From Cylindrodendrum hubeiense (lineage: Eukaryota; Ascomycota; Sordariomycetes; Hypocreales; Nectriaceae): a DNA stretch of 64,000 bases. Each line of letters starts with the position of its first letter. Position 1 is the stretch's first letter. Below the pieces are notes generated by a model. It was not told the origin of the DNA. It did no database searches and saw only the letters and a program-made list of their open reading frames with translations. The stretch lies in NCBI GenBank assembly GCA_014621425.1, contig JAANBB010000017.1, positions 186,001 through 250,000 on the forward strand. The letters are read 5' to 3'. The position numbers and the translations under genes are program-made. This document shows, piece by piece, positions 36,082 to 47,600 of this stretch.

Positions 36082-38445
36082 ATGGATTCTACAGAAACGC
36101 CACGGATAGACGAAGATAATGAGAAGCCGGCGGAATCACCCAGGCTGTCACCTCAGACTGAGAACAATGCCAAGTTCAAGGCGTTGCGGCGGCCGGGCAA
36201 GCTCCTTGAGGCCGCCGGTGGACCTGGAAGGAAATCCAAGGCTTGTAAGTTGTTGGTGAAGGGAAATTCAAGAAAAACTCTGACAAAATATCTAGGTCAT
36301 GAATGCAGGAAGCTGAAGATGAGATGCGAAGTCTTTCCAGGTGACCGAAAATGCCGTCATTGCCTTAGACGCAAGGTGGAATGCGTCTTCAAACCACCGA
36401 GCGTTGTCCTGGGCAATGGAGACGAGCTGTCCATTGCTTCCATGGAAAGATATGAGTAAGATGAAGAGAATGTTGAGTCAAAATTCAACACCAGCTAACC
36501 ACCTCTTCGCCGCAGGCAGAAAATCGATAACATGAGACATGAGATTGATCTAATGCGCCGGAGTCTGGATACAGTGCTTGCGGAGAAGCGACCACAGCAA
36601 ATCCCCGAAGCAAATTGCCTTGCTGTACAAAATGTACCTACTGTTACTCCTGGAAGTACGACAAGCCCCGCTGGACTGTCTTCGCGAGAGGACAACACGC
36701 AGATGGCCATGACGCGGGAGAACTCGCTTGAGCCTGCCCCCAGCAGTGATCAAGGTAATGGAGCAGTAGCCGTGGAAGACCCAATGAATAGTTTGTACGA
36801 GGTCACCAGACTACGAAACATCAGAAGCAACCGGGCCAAGACGGCACGCCCTCTTCCTGGGAGTCAAGGGGAGCTGAATGACTTCATCTCGAGAGGTGTC
36901 ATTTCTGAGCATGAAGCTGAAGAGTTGTATAAAACGTGAGTTGCACCGCGCCAATGGTGAAGCATTGCTGACGTTGACATGTGCAGTTTCCATATGTCCC
37001 TGAACCACTATCTTTGGGTTGGTCTTGAACAAACACATCATTCATTTCATTCAGTGCGCAAATCTTCCGAGCTTCTCACAGCAACAATTCTCGCTGTCAC
37101 CGCTCTGCACATACCCACAAGTGCCGAAACCTTCGACAAATGCTACAAAGAGTTCCTGGCTCTGATATCGTCATCCATGTTCTCTAGGTACCACAGCATA
37201 GACGACGTCCGAGGGCTCTGCATTGCCGCATTCTGGCTCTCGGAGGTTTCTTGGAAGTTGTCTGGCCATGCTATACGCATTGCAACGGAGCTCAACATCC
37301 ACCAGTCCTTCGCCAAGGCTCTTGAAGGGGACCGAGAGCATTTCCTTAGAGCTCGCTTGTGGTACATGCTCTATGTGTGTGATCATCACTTTAGCATTGC
37401 CTATGGTCGCCCACCGATGATCGCCGAATCCACCCAGATTAGGGAGCACGAGCTATTTCTCGCTTCACCCTTTGCAGGACCGATAGATGCACGGATCTTG
37501 TCGCAAGTCGCCTTGATGCAGATCCTTACCCGAGCGTATGAGCGATTTGCCGTGAGACGACTTCCAGACCCTCACACGATTCGCTACGGAACCAATACCA
37601 CAACATCCAACGATTCTTCAGTCGATATGCTGGAGGAAGAGGACTTTGTGGACCTTCGAAACTTCAATCTCGAGATAGAGCAATGGCGCATGCGGTGGTA
37701 TGCCCGACAGCAGAGCAATAGTTTCATTGGCACGTTTCCGCCCAAAGGGATCATCCTCTACAGCTACTTTGCCAAACTTCAACTCAATATCCTCGCTGTG
37801 AGAGGCGTGAGTCTCAATTCGGGAAGACTATCAACCGAAAGGAAAGAGTTCACCAACATGGCCATCTCGGCTGCAGCGAGTATTCTCACGTTCGTCCTCG
37901 AGGAAGAAGACATGCGCCGAGCGCTCGTTGGCACGCCTCTCTACGTCCACACCATGATTGCATTTGCCTCGGTATTTCTGATGAAGGTCGCTACGAAGTG
38001 GAATCGAATAATGGGCTTCAACATCGAGCATAGCTACTTGAATGTCTCCCACTTGCTGGAGAAGATGATTATCCTTCTCAAGAGCTCTATTACTTCGGAC
38101 CGCCACGTGTTACACCACATCGCCAATGGTCTTGAGAAAATGCTGGCCAAGATGACCTCTGAAGCAGATGGAGAAGACCATGGCCGACCATTGCACACTA
38201 CTCAACCTGAACAGTTCGGATATCAGAAAACAACCAACGACACAACCCCAGCGCCAGGCATAGGATATGGACCTCCACCAGTTCAGCTTCCTGGAACTGG
38301 GTGGGATGCGTATACTCAACAACCACAAGAACAAGATATCTTTGGTGATGGATCGACTTTTATGAACGATAGCCTGCTGTATGAGGCTTTTGGGGCGGAG
38401 TCATCCAGCGATGTGTATAGCTTCTTAACAAGCCATTTTACGTAG
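36082..38445 (+). CDS. Zn2Cys6 transcription factor (cluster regulator candidate 2)
   Basis: Four exons, join(36082..36244, 36296..36455, 36516..36935, 36987..38445), 733 aa. The zinc cluster is restored by splicing intron 1: ACHECRKLKMRC, then KCRHCLRRKVEC. A predicted helix with coiled-coil character follows (KIDNMRHEIDLMRRSLDTVLA). The fungal-specific domain runs from about residue 320, including ARLWYMLYVCDHHFSIAYGRPPMI. The C-terminus is Gln/Pro-rich and acidic, as in activation regions. Among the three regulators it is the best candidate for the cluster: its own promoter carries a tandem version of the shared CGG-N5-CGG element and it lies beside the kinase gene. Confidence 0.89.
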
Positions 38446-38669
38446 CACATGAAGCAAGATCCCATGGCTAATAATGACTGTATTCAGTACTTCTCCAGTG
38501 AAGATATATATGCTTAAGAAGAAAGATATTTATGGTTAAGAGCCTCTAGATTGAGTCGGTCAAGATCGAAATCACAAAAGCCCAAGGTATTTGGGCTCTT
38601 GCGGCGATGTCACAAATGCACGTATTTGATCCTTGTGGGGAGTAGTATACGATCTCGTCTATAGTATTA

Positions 38670-40127
38670 CTACGAAGTCTTTTCAACAGCCCAGCCATTC
38701 ACAACCTCATACAAGGTGTCGTTCGTTCCAACATTTCCAGGGAAGACAACATATGGCAGGCCAGACCACTTGGACTCCGGCTCATCACAACGCCAGAGCG
38801 GAACGCCAGGTGCAGCCTGACCGACGATGAGAGCGCGTTTCATCCTCAGGCCCTTGGTAGCCATATCCGAGGACGTGATTCCACCCTTCGCGATGACGTA
38901 CCGGGGCTTCTGCTCAAGCTTCTGAAGGAACGATACTAAGGCTTTGGCAATAGTTGAACCAATATCTAGACTCTTGGCCTCGTCTCCTCCAACAATCAGC
39001 TCCCGGCTCGTCATCACTAGGACATCTTGACCTCGCTTAATCTCCTTTTCTGCGGTGGCGAGGGCGTTTGATATCTCGTTAGTCGCGGACTCTGGAGACT
39101 CGAGCAGCTTCCGCACATCAAGAACGACACTAGTCAGCTTGTCGCCAGACCGAGTGCGCAGTGATTCGAGCTGAGCGGTTGTCTTCGGCACGTAGGAGCC
39201 TGCGATAATCAAACCACCAACATCCCCCGAAAGTCCCAGGTGGCCGGATGAGATGGGGGGAATGGATGGGATTCCCAAACGCGCCGAAACAAAGGCTGCA
39301 CCGGTCCGGAAAAGGAATCGCTTTCCGGTTTCTGAAGCTTGTAAGAGTGCTGCCACAACGACGTCGACATCCTCATCTGCAGCGGCATTTATAACAATAA
39401 CAGGTCGGTTTCCATTGACTTCTTCTTGAAGTTGCTTCAAAACCGCATCCACACCACCGGTTCGTATCGTGTCCAAGCTGATGGATGTGATCCTCTCTTT
39501 AGGAATGGTACCCTTGGTCTTTTCCACCACGTAGTCTCTCAGATTCGAGCTCTTGTAGCCAAAAGTAGCATCCTTGGCGAAAGGGGTTTGCGCGGCCGGC
39601 AAGAGCTTGTCGCCTTCCTGGACATAGTGAACGTCGTTGATGGTGTATCGCCCACCTTGCAGGAAGAACGGACAAAGGACCCAGGCATCTGCGGCACCCA
39701 GAACTTGCTCGACAGCTTCGGCCTCTAGCGGGAAGTGTCCCCGCAGGGTGGAGTCGCTGCGGAGCACAACCTCAAAGGCGGCGCCAGTTTCCAGTGATGC
39801 GGCTTGCAAGTTGGTGCAAATCTCGGTGATGAGCTCGCGGGCTTCTTGCGGGTGCAGCGCCCGTGAGTTCGTCAGGATGAAGAAGCCGCCGCCGAGCTTT
39901 GTTTCCTTGAATTCGGCTACGAGTCGAGGGACATCCCAGACAGTGAGGATATTAACGTCATGGCATGTCTGCGTTCCAGTAGGGTCATCGTCGAGAACAA
40001 CGAGGATGGGAGCCTTGGTAGATGGCTTCTGGAGATCTTCTTTGACTCGTCGTCGCAAGTCCTTTGTTGGGGCTGGTGGTAGGGACTGGAGGGTTGAATC
40101 CCGATCGAGGATCTCGTCTGCCGACAT
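38670..40127 (-). CDS. DUF1537 four-carbon sugar-acid kinase (OtnK/DtnK-like)
   Basis: A single exon, 485 aa. The N-terminal substrate domain starts with PILVVLDDDPTGTQTCHD, then FFILTNSRALHPQEARELI and VLRSDSTLRGHFPLE, the conserved core of this family. A C-terminal nucleotide-binding domain contains RYVIAKGGITSSDMATKGLRM-like sequence (broken here to stay short) and PGNVGTNDTLYEVV. Family members phosphorylate 3-oxo-tetronate, threonate or erythronate using ATP so that an aldolase or decarboxylase can finish the pathway. No such partner enzyme is in the window. The start MSADEIL was chosen; the frame is open further upstream, but that part lacks conserved sequence. Substrate is inferred. 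Confidence 0.9.
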   Translation of the reverse strand: MSADEILDRDSTLQSLPPAPTKDLRRRVKEDLQKPSTKAPILVVLDDDPTGTQTCHDVNILTVWDVPRLVAEFKETKLGGGFFILTNSRALHPQEARELITEICTNLQAASLETGAAFEVVLRSDSTLRGHFPLEAEAVEQVLGAADAWVLCPFFLQGGRYTINDVHYVQEGDKLLPAAQTPFAKDATFGYKSSNLRDYVVEKTKGTIPKERITSISLDTIRTGGVDAVLKQLQEEVNGNRPVIVINAAADEDVDVVVAALLQASETGKRFLFRTGAAFVSARLGIPSIPPISSGHLGLSGDVGGLIIAGSYVPKTTAQLESLRTRSGDKLTSVVLDVRKLLESPESATNEISNALATAEKEIKRGQDVLVMTSRELIVGGDEAKSLDIGSTIAKALVSFLQKLEQKPRYVIAKGGITSSDMATKGLRMKRALIVGQAAPGVPLWRCDEPESKWSGLPYVVFPGNVGTNDTLYEVVNGWAVEKTS

Positions 40128-40459
40128 TGCGGATAAGGGACTTATCAATGGATTGAGGACCGAGAGGATTGATATTGCTCTCTTTGGATCTATTGCTGTT
40201 AATGGCTCGTTTGGCGGGAGAGCAGATTTTGCGGGGTAAGGAAGAAAAAGTAGCCACAAAAATGGAGGAGAATTGGATGGAACATAGCCAGTATTTAAAT
40301 CGAGCAACCGACCTGCATTGCATCCCCGGGTGAAGAGGAGCAGCATCCAATATTTCAGATATCCGCCGGCAAGTCAAGTGTCAAGGTGGTGCTCCACATG
40401 CCCCTCCTCCACACCACTTACTATTAGTTGGTGGTGGATCCTGCGAATCGAGACGAAGC

Positions 40460-40475
40460 ATTTCCCGAAATCCCG
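40460..40475 (-). promoter_or_regulatory. Candidate Zn2Cys6 site, CGG-N5-CGG element copy 4
   Basis: ATTTCCCGAAATCCCG on the plus strand. It has CCG, 5 bases, CCG plus the ATTTCCCGA block shared with copy 3. It is about 335 bp upstream of the kinase ATG and less exact than the other copies. Confidence 0.4.
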
Positions 40476-42296
40476 GAGCACGATCCGACAATGGGGAAAT
40501 GCGACCCGGGGGTATTTTCCGACGCCATTTAACTTGCTGGTAATCTGTAATATAAAAGATCTATAAATGGGCTAGTTGGCACATATCTCATCTCGAACAA
40601 TGCAACCGCTTTTTAATCACTGCAAACGGACTCACAAACCCCCCCTGCAAATTGGGTTGGATCGATCACCTTGCGCCGATTGGTGACAATAGGCTGCAAA
40701 TACTCAAGACGCAATTTCAATTTGTTTTCATGTTTGGCTGGAACAATTGAACAAAGAAGTGTGAATTATACGGCTACAAAGTCATCCCGTGACATCTGTC
40801 CTACCCAACGCTACTGATCCGAGAACAAGGTAACACAGTCGCTGTTCACAAAGCAGCACCATTCATTATTCAATTCACCACATGCGAAACACACCCAAGA
40901 ACATAAAGTCCAAATAGTTTGCAGTATAAAAACACACAAAACGTCGTTTTATTTGTTCTCTCAACAACTTGACTGGAACACTTCAACACACAAGTTCTGC
41001 AAGATGGGTTACGAACAGCAATCCATTTCCGACTATTTATTCTACTTTCCAGTCCTCTGGATTCTCGCAAACCCGGATCTGACATCTTGCGATCACAAAA
41101 TTTGAACGATAACTTCACCAGCTTTCTATCAACCCTCCACTGCCACGATGCCCAATTTCCGCCCAATCTTTCGCATCGCAAGAGTTCTGACCTGCAGCCT
41201 CTGTGAGCGACAAAAGGACCAAAATCCGAACCCAAGCCCCCGAGAGCCCTTGCTACATGATTCAGGCATGGGAAACAAATCTCTGTCTGTACTCGGCCGT
41301 GTCAGAGGTCTTGTAAACAAGATGCAGGGCGCAGGACCTAAGCATGGGAGTTCTTGAAATATGACAGGCACTGCCACTTGAGCCAAGGGCTCAAATGTCA
41401 CGGGAAAGACATTCTGCTTCCAGTATCATTATGCTATTCGGGAAAACAACTGCGCTGTGGGCCAGCTGTCGGTGCCTGCATGCTCTGTGAATGATATGTG
41501 TAAGGTGACTATGGCTGGAAATGCCTGCTTATTTGGATAGCGCGAGTAAATCCCTCGTGGTGGACATCTGTTCACTGAGCACGACCGAGGAGCAAGATTA
41601 GGTGCTAGACGCAGATACGGTTAGGTGGCGGTCTGGGAATGGTGTTGGTTGGCGATTTGTATCTACGCTGTCTGGTATTGACTAAGGGTGGAGTATGTGA
41701 TATACCGGTAGTCAATCACGTTGGTGCTCCTTTTCCATACTAGTCACGGCTTCCGCGTACCCGTGGTCACCTGGCCGGGTCGTCGCAATTACAGCTGCAA
41801 GTGGTGCGAGGTGTTTGACTGTAATAACTGTTTGCAATGGTTGACACAGACGATTGCATTCTTGCTGTCACAAAGCGGAGCCGAACAGTCATGGCCGTGT
41901 AGATGTGGATTGAAGATGTGGATAAGACGCGGATAAGACGCGGATTGAATCACATCATGGATGGCTGCAAACTTTTATAATAAAGTTTCCATTGAAACCG
42001 CCGTGCATGCGCCTCAGTTGTGGCTGTTCGCCCGGGCTTCGCCGAGGAACTCTAGTCAGGCGTTTTGTTCTACACTAAACCGCATGCTAGGATCCGGCGA
42101 TGCCCAGTCCAGTCAAGGTTCCGGATGCTAGCGGCGAGGCGGCGGAGGGCTTGGAGGAGCCCAGCTGCTACTCAGCTAGATGGCCTTACGTAACCCAAGT
42201 CGGGCATCGCGTGAAACGGGCGGCGCGGAACTGGGGGGGTTTTCAGCTGTCTCCCATGCTGGCAACTCTCCCCGGTCCTCCAGGGGTTGGGAATGC

Positions 42297-42416
42297 CCCA
42301 TTGATTGATCCATTGAATGACCCATTGATTAACCCCCCCATCGAGGCCCCCCATTGACCCCATTGCCCCAATGACCCATCGACCCCAGCCTGGGGCAGCC
42401 CGGGGCAGCCTGGGGC
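42297..42416. repeat. Degenerate short tandem repeats
   Basis: Repeated CCCATTGA/CCATTGAT units to about 42385 are followed by three GGGGCAGCC/GGGGCAGCCC units. The same spacing is not seen elsewhere. No gene spans it. Confidence 0.65.
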
Positions 42417-42829
42417 GGATTGGAGCCGCCCGGGGATGAGAACCGCTACGAGTCAGGAATTGCATCAGTAGCCCGTCAGCCACAGTCCGGCTTGGGCAAC
42501 ACGGCCGCCGACTATTTGCATCCCGGCGGGCTGCTCGATGATCCGTTCATTGCCTTCGGGCCACTGTCTCCATGCCTCCCTGCTAGCATGATCCTCCAGA
42601 GCCGTTGGGACGAACGAACACGCCCCCGGGCATACGAGGCGGGGTCGTATCCGACAAGCCGGAACATGTCGGTGTTGGAACGCCGTGTCAATGGTTATTA
42701 GCACATGTCAACCTGCATGACGCGTGGCTGCGTATAATAATATCCAACGTGGCTATTTTTCTTCTTCCAGGGATTCTCGTTCTTCTTCGCGTGGTCTTCG
42801 CGTGGCTTTTCAAGCCCTCTTCAGCCGCA

Positions 42830-44008
42830 ATGTCGACGACAACCGTCTACTTCGAGCTCAGCTGGTCCATCCTGAGCACCATCGGAATAGGAAACGTCTT
42901 CTTTGGATTTCTTGTATGCAGCATCACCAGCTTTTCTCAAATATCTGCCGTACCAGTCATCACCTCCATCGCCGGATCCATCGCCAACGGCCTTTGCTAC
43001 TATGCATTCTACGCCGACGGGACGCCGCTCAAGGGGCAGGCCGTTGCATCGGCATTTGCGGACCTCCTCTGGTTGGTATGATATACCCGACGCAGTCAAC
43101 ACTACCTGGGTGGACGAGTTCTGATGCTTCAATGTGGTGAATAGATTCAAGAAGCCGGGCTGTCGTTTTACAGCTACGTCATCTTGAGCCGCGTGCTGCG
43201 AAACCGCCGCTGGCAAATCTTCGCGGCTTTGTTCTGGACAATCATAGTGGTAATAGCAGCGCTACGAATCATGATCGCCGTTACACGAGTGCGATCTATC
43301 TTGGATGGGGGCGACTCTTTCCAGAAATTGATCAACAACCTCCACATCGGCTACTTCGTGTCGATCGCCGTGATTGAGTGCGTCAGCGCTTATTTCCTCA
43401 TCACCGTCTTCGCCTCCGCCAAAACAACATCGCTCAAGGCTGCCATCAAGACTGGACTCTTTCGATACCTGATGCGAAGCTCCGAAATTCGGCTTGCTCT
43501 GCTCGCTGTTCTTGGTGTGATGAGAGCTGTTACGTACTCCTTCCAGACCTCGGCCCAGAGTGCGACCAATATTGCGAGCCAGGTGGACCGATTCGCATAC
43601 ACCATGGAGTGCCTCTTCCCATTTGTCATGTAGTCAGTTGATCCCTGCTTTCCCAGTCAGACGATCATTCGCTAATCGAAATTGTGTAGCATCGACATGC
43701 TTGCCTCCAGACTAGTCTTCACGGACCAGGCCTATGCGTCCTCATCCCGGAGTCATCGCAACCCCAGGCAGTTCACATCAAATAACAACGGAGGTCTACA
43801 TTACTCCGTAGCACAAAACGAGCAAGTTATCGAAGTACAAGGTGGGGGGAGCAAAATTCAAAGGACAAGTTCTCAGGAGCGGATTATTGAGGCTGGGACA
43901 TCCCAGAGAACCCCTTCTGAGATTGAACTTGATGAAATTGACAAGCGGACGGGCATAAACAAGACGGTTAATTTCGAAGTATACGAGACATACACTCCTG
44001 CTAAATGA
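42830..44008 (+). CDS. Multi-pass (about seven-helix) fungal integral membrane protein, function unknown
   Basis: Three exons, join(42830..43075, 43145..43629, 43690..44008), 349 aa. About seven hydrophobic helices are visible, among them ELSWSILSTIGIGNVFFGF, VPVITSIAGSIANGLCYYAF, FAALFWTIIVVIAALRIMI, GYFVSIAVIECVSAYFLITV and RLALLAVLGVMRAVTYSF. The last 100 residues are a polar, Ser/Gln-rich cytosolic tail. No family motif is recognised; the topology fits fungal receptor-like or cluster-associated membrane proteins. An open frame extends upstream with a further hydrophobic stretch, so the start may lie earlier. Confidence 0.72.
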
Positions 44009-44671
44009 GAACATAGACTATGTATTATGATGAAGAATTGAGCGAGGTCATAGATTCTCATTGACATGGGGATGCTTGTTGTTTCGGAACGTGCGAATAG
44101 CTACAAGCCATCGCCATTGGAAGGCGGTGTTCTAAGACATGATGTAATTAATGCCTGGAGTTGATTTGTTATCCAGTAGATTTTTATTTAGGCATGTTCG
44201 AATAAAGGTTCAATTCCTCGCTTGGTATTCTGTTAGTTCGGGTCATCGTCAGGACAAGAGGCCCACTCGGCCACCAAGGGTGCCCGCATACTGGTGCATG
44301 CGGAAGCCGTTGGACTAGAACCATAATAGAGTTCATGATCGCATCATCTCAGGTACTCCCGCCCTGGGACAAACTGTTGATCTTTTCCGAAATTGGAACT
44401 TCTTGACCCGGCGTCTGCAGGGCTAAGGATATTACCGTGGTATTGGAAAGCCAGAGTCAGTTGCTTGCTTGTCTAAGACGAGCGAGATGTCACGAGGTGA
44501 ATAATCGTTAACCAGTATTCTTGCATATATGCTGATGCTTATTGTCTATATTATTGAATATTCGTTACTTTTAGCCATGGGTACTCCTGAGTGACCTCCT
44601 TATTTTGATATCCCTATTAAACCAGCGTGGTATTAATCAACCACGAACGCGTTGTTATGAAATGGAGAGGC
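44009..44671. other. Intergenic between two converging genes
   Basis: The membrane protein and the ABC transporter converge here. I see only 3' sequences and no other gene. Confidence 0.4.
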
Positions 44672-47600
44672 TTATTCTGCGGAAGCATCCAAACTCTGCG
44701 CCTCGCACATCTTATTATACATTCCTCCTTGAGCAATGAGCTCAGAATGCGTACCCGCCTCCACGATTCGACCACCGTAGAAGACAAAGATACGGTGAGC
44801 CGTCCGCACGGTGGACAGACGGTGAGCAACCGCGATGGTGATTCTCTTGCCGGTTGATGAAGCCTCCATGAGGGCCGACTGCACAACTCTCTCTGATTCT
44901 GTGTCCAGCGCACTCGTGGCCTCGTCTAGCAAGATCACGCTCGGGTTGCGGATGAGGGCACGGGCGATGGCAATTCGCTGTCGCTGACCACCGGATAGCT
45001 GACTGCCGCCGGTTCCGCAGGGAGTTGCGAGACCTTCTGGCAATGAGCTGACAAAGTCCCACGCGTTGGCGGCGCGGCAAGCTTCCTCGATCATCTTGTC
45101 GTCCACGGTGATCGGGCCATCCTGCTTCTCCACGACATCCTTGTCAATACCCATGGAGATGTTTTCACGGATGCTGCCGGGGAACAGAGTAGGCTCCTGC
45201 TGAACGAGTGCTACTCTGCTGCGATAGGCACGAGGGTTGAGGTTGCTTAGATCGTCGCTGCCGTCGATAATGATGGAGCCGCTGCTGGGGTCATAGAATC
45301 GCTCGAGAAGAGCAATCATAGTGCTTTTTCCGCAGCCTGAGGCTCCTACGAAAGCGACAAACTGACCAGGTTCAACCTAATGTCTTATTAGCAATGTTTT
45401 CATATGAGAAACAGTTTCAGATACTCACATTAAGGGAAACGCCCTTCAGAACGCGGTTGTCGGGTGCAAGCGGGTATGAGAACTCAACATCTTGGAACTT
45501 GTAAGAGTTGCATCCTTCCTTGGGCACGTTCTTGATGTTTTCCTCAGTCTCGCGGATTGTGGGCTCAAGACCGCAAATCCAGAAGTAGTAGTTGGCTGCC
45601 GAGTTTGCCTGCGTGAAGCCTAGTAAAGAGGGTTAGTACTGTGTACCGAACTAAAGAGTTGAGAACACTTACTGCCTGCGAAGCTGAACAGCTGACCAGC
45701 TGCCTGACCTGAGAAGTAGACGCCCATGAAAGAGACAATGAACTGGTAGAAGGAAATCTCGCCGTTGGACACCAGTTTGGAACCCCACCAGAAACCCAAA
45801 GCGAGGATGAAGTACTCGACAGACTGAGTGAATGAGAACCAGATCATCATGTTGAACAAAGGAGCCTTCGCTTGGCTGATGGCGGTGTCGAGCTCATGGG
45901 TGTATCGGCGCAGGACGTCCTCTTCGATGGCGAGAGATGACACAGTTCGGATTGCGGTAACCGTCTCAGATGCAACCGAGGCGCTCTGGGAGAACTTCTC
46001 GTCAATGTCGGAATCCATCTTGGTCTCAATGCGGATCCTGAGGTATCCGGCACCGAGCAGCGGGGGAATTCCAGCAAAGACACCGACGAGACCCAGCTTC
46101 CACGAGACAACGATGGACAGGATGCTGCAGACAAAGACGTTCGTCACGCAGAAAATGATCAGCGAGATATTGAAACCCATCAGCTCGAAGATGGCCTGGG
46201 CATAAGAGTCAATGTGGCTTGTCAAGGCGCCAACAGTGTTCTCAGCGCGGTCGAAGAATCGGAGGTCTTGTCGCAAGAAGGCGCTGAAAATGTCGCTGCG
46301 AATCTTCTTGCTGAAAGTCTGGGCAATAATGTTGGTAGTCCAGCCCAAGACACAGTATACGACCAAGAGGCCGCATGCCATGACGAAGAACATGAGAGAG
46401 ATGAAGTTTCCACGCTTTTGCATGTCGTCGGATCCGAAGACGTCCAAAACCTTACCAATCAGAATTGTTTGGCCAGGGTACAATCCAGCACCAGCAAGAC
46501 ATGCCAGACCAACGATTCCATAGCAGGTGTTCAACTCGGGTGTTGCCTTGACGAGCTTCCAAATGGTCACGATGACGCCTGTGCGGGGGGCCAGGTTGAA
46601 GTCTTCGCGGTTCTGGAAAGTCTGCGCGTTCTCCACATCGACAGTCTTTTGCCTGACCAGAGACTGGGTCTGCTTGACTGATAGCACCTCTTCTTCCTCC
46701 GAGCTTTCCTCGTTGGTAGTCTCGGTCTTCTCAGTGGACAAGTCCTGTGCGTTAACGAGAGTAGCGTATTCGCCGTCGGCAGCGACAAGTTCGTCGTGCC
46801 GTCCTTGCTCGACGATCTTGCCATGCTTCATAACAACGATGTTATCGGCGCCTTGAATAGTCTTGAGCTTGTGGGCGATGGTGATGGTAGTTCGGTTCTT
46901 GGAAGCCTCGTCGAGAGCCTTTTGCACGATGCCCTCAGCGTGGGGGTCCAGAGCGCTGGTCGCTTCGTCCAGGAGAAGGATCTTGGGTTCGGAGACAATA
47001 GAGCGGGCGATGGCGATTCTCTGCTTCTGACCACCAGACAGCAGACCTCCTCTCTCACCGATTCGGGTGTTGTATCCTTCGGGGAGGCCGTTGATGAAGT
47101 CGTCGGCGAAGGCCTTCTTGGCAGCTGCCTGCACACGCTCAAGTTTCAGCTCGGGCGATTCCGACTCCCACTTGGTTCCGACGAGGCCATTGGAGATGTT
47201 ATCAAAGACGGTGCCGTTGAAAAGGACGGGCTCTTGCTGGACAAGTCGAACGTTGGTGCGGAGCCACCTCAGGTTGAGCTCATCGATGCTCTTGCCATCA
47301 AGCTTGATGGAGCCTGAGCTCGGGTTGTACCACCTTTCCATGAGACCAACGATGGTGCTCTTTCCAGATCCGCTAGGTCCCTTGACGAAGTCAGTAAGAG
47401 TAGGATGAGAGCGTCTAGATATCTACTTACAACGAGGGCAGTGACTTTGCCGGCCGGGACTCGAAGGGTGAAGTCCTCGAGAACGCGGACATCCGGTCGA
47501 GTGGGATAGCTGAAAGTGATGTTTTCCAATTCGATTTCTCCGGCGGTTTCCGTAGGCTTGTCGCCCGACTCGTCGAAGGGGTTGATTTCCGACTCTCGGT

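Larger units (their letters stand above)
40128..42829. other. Long intergenic stretch after the kinase
   Basis: 2.7 kb with the kinase promoter at its left end. Apart from the regulatory element at 40460-40475 and the repeats at 42297-42416 I find no supported gene or RNA. Confidence 0.4.

Noticed and set aside
40128..40346. N-terminal extension of the DUF1537 kinase
   Set aside because: Hydrophobic and non-conserved; the kinase domain starts normally after the ATG at 40127 and a cytosolic enzyme is expected.
44205..44222. GGTTCAATTCC, resembling a tRNA T-arm
   Set aside because: There is no D-arm box A, anticodon stem or acceptor stem at the required distance on either strand.
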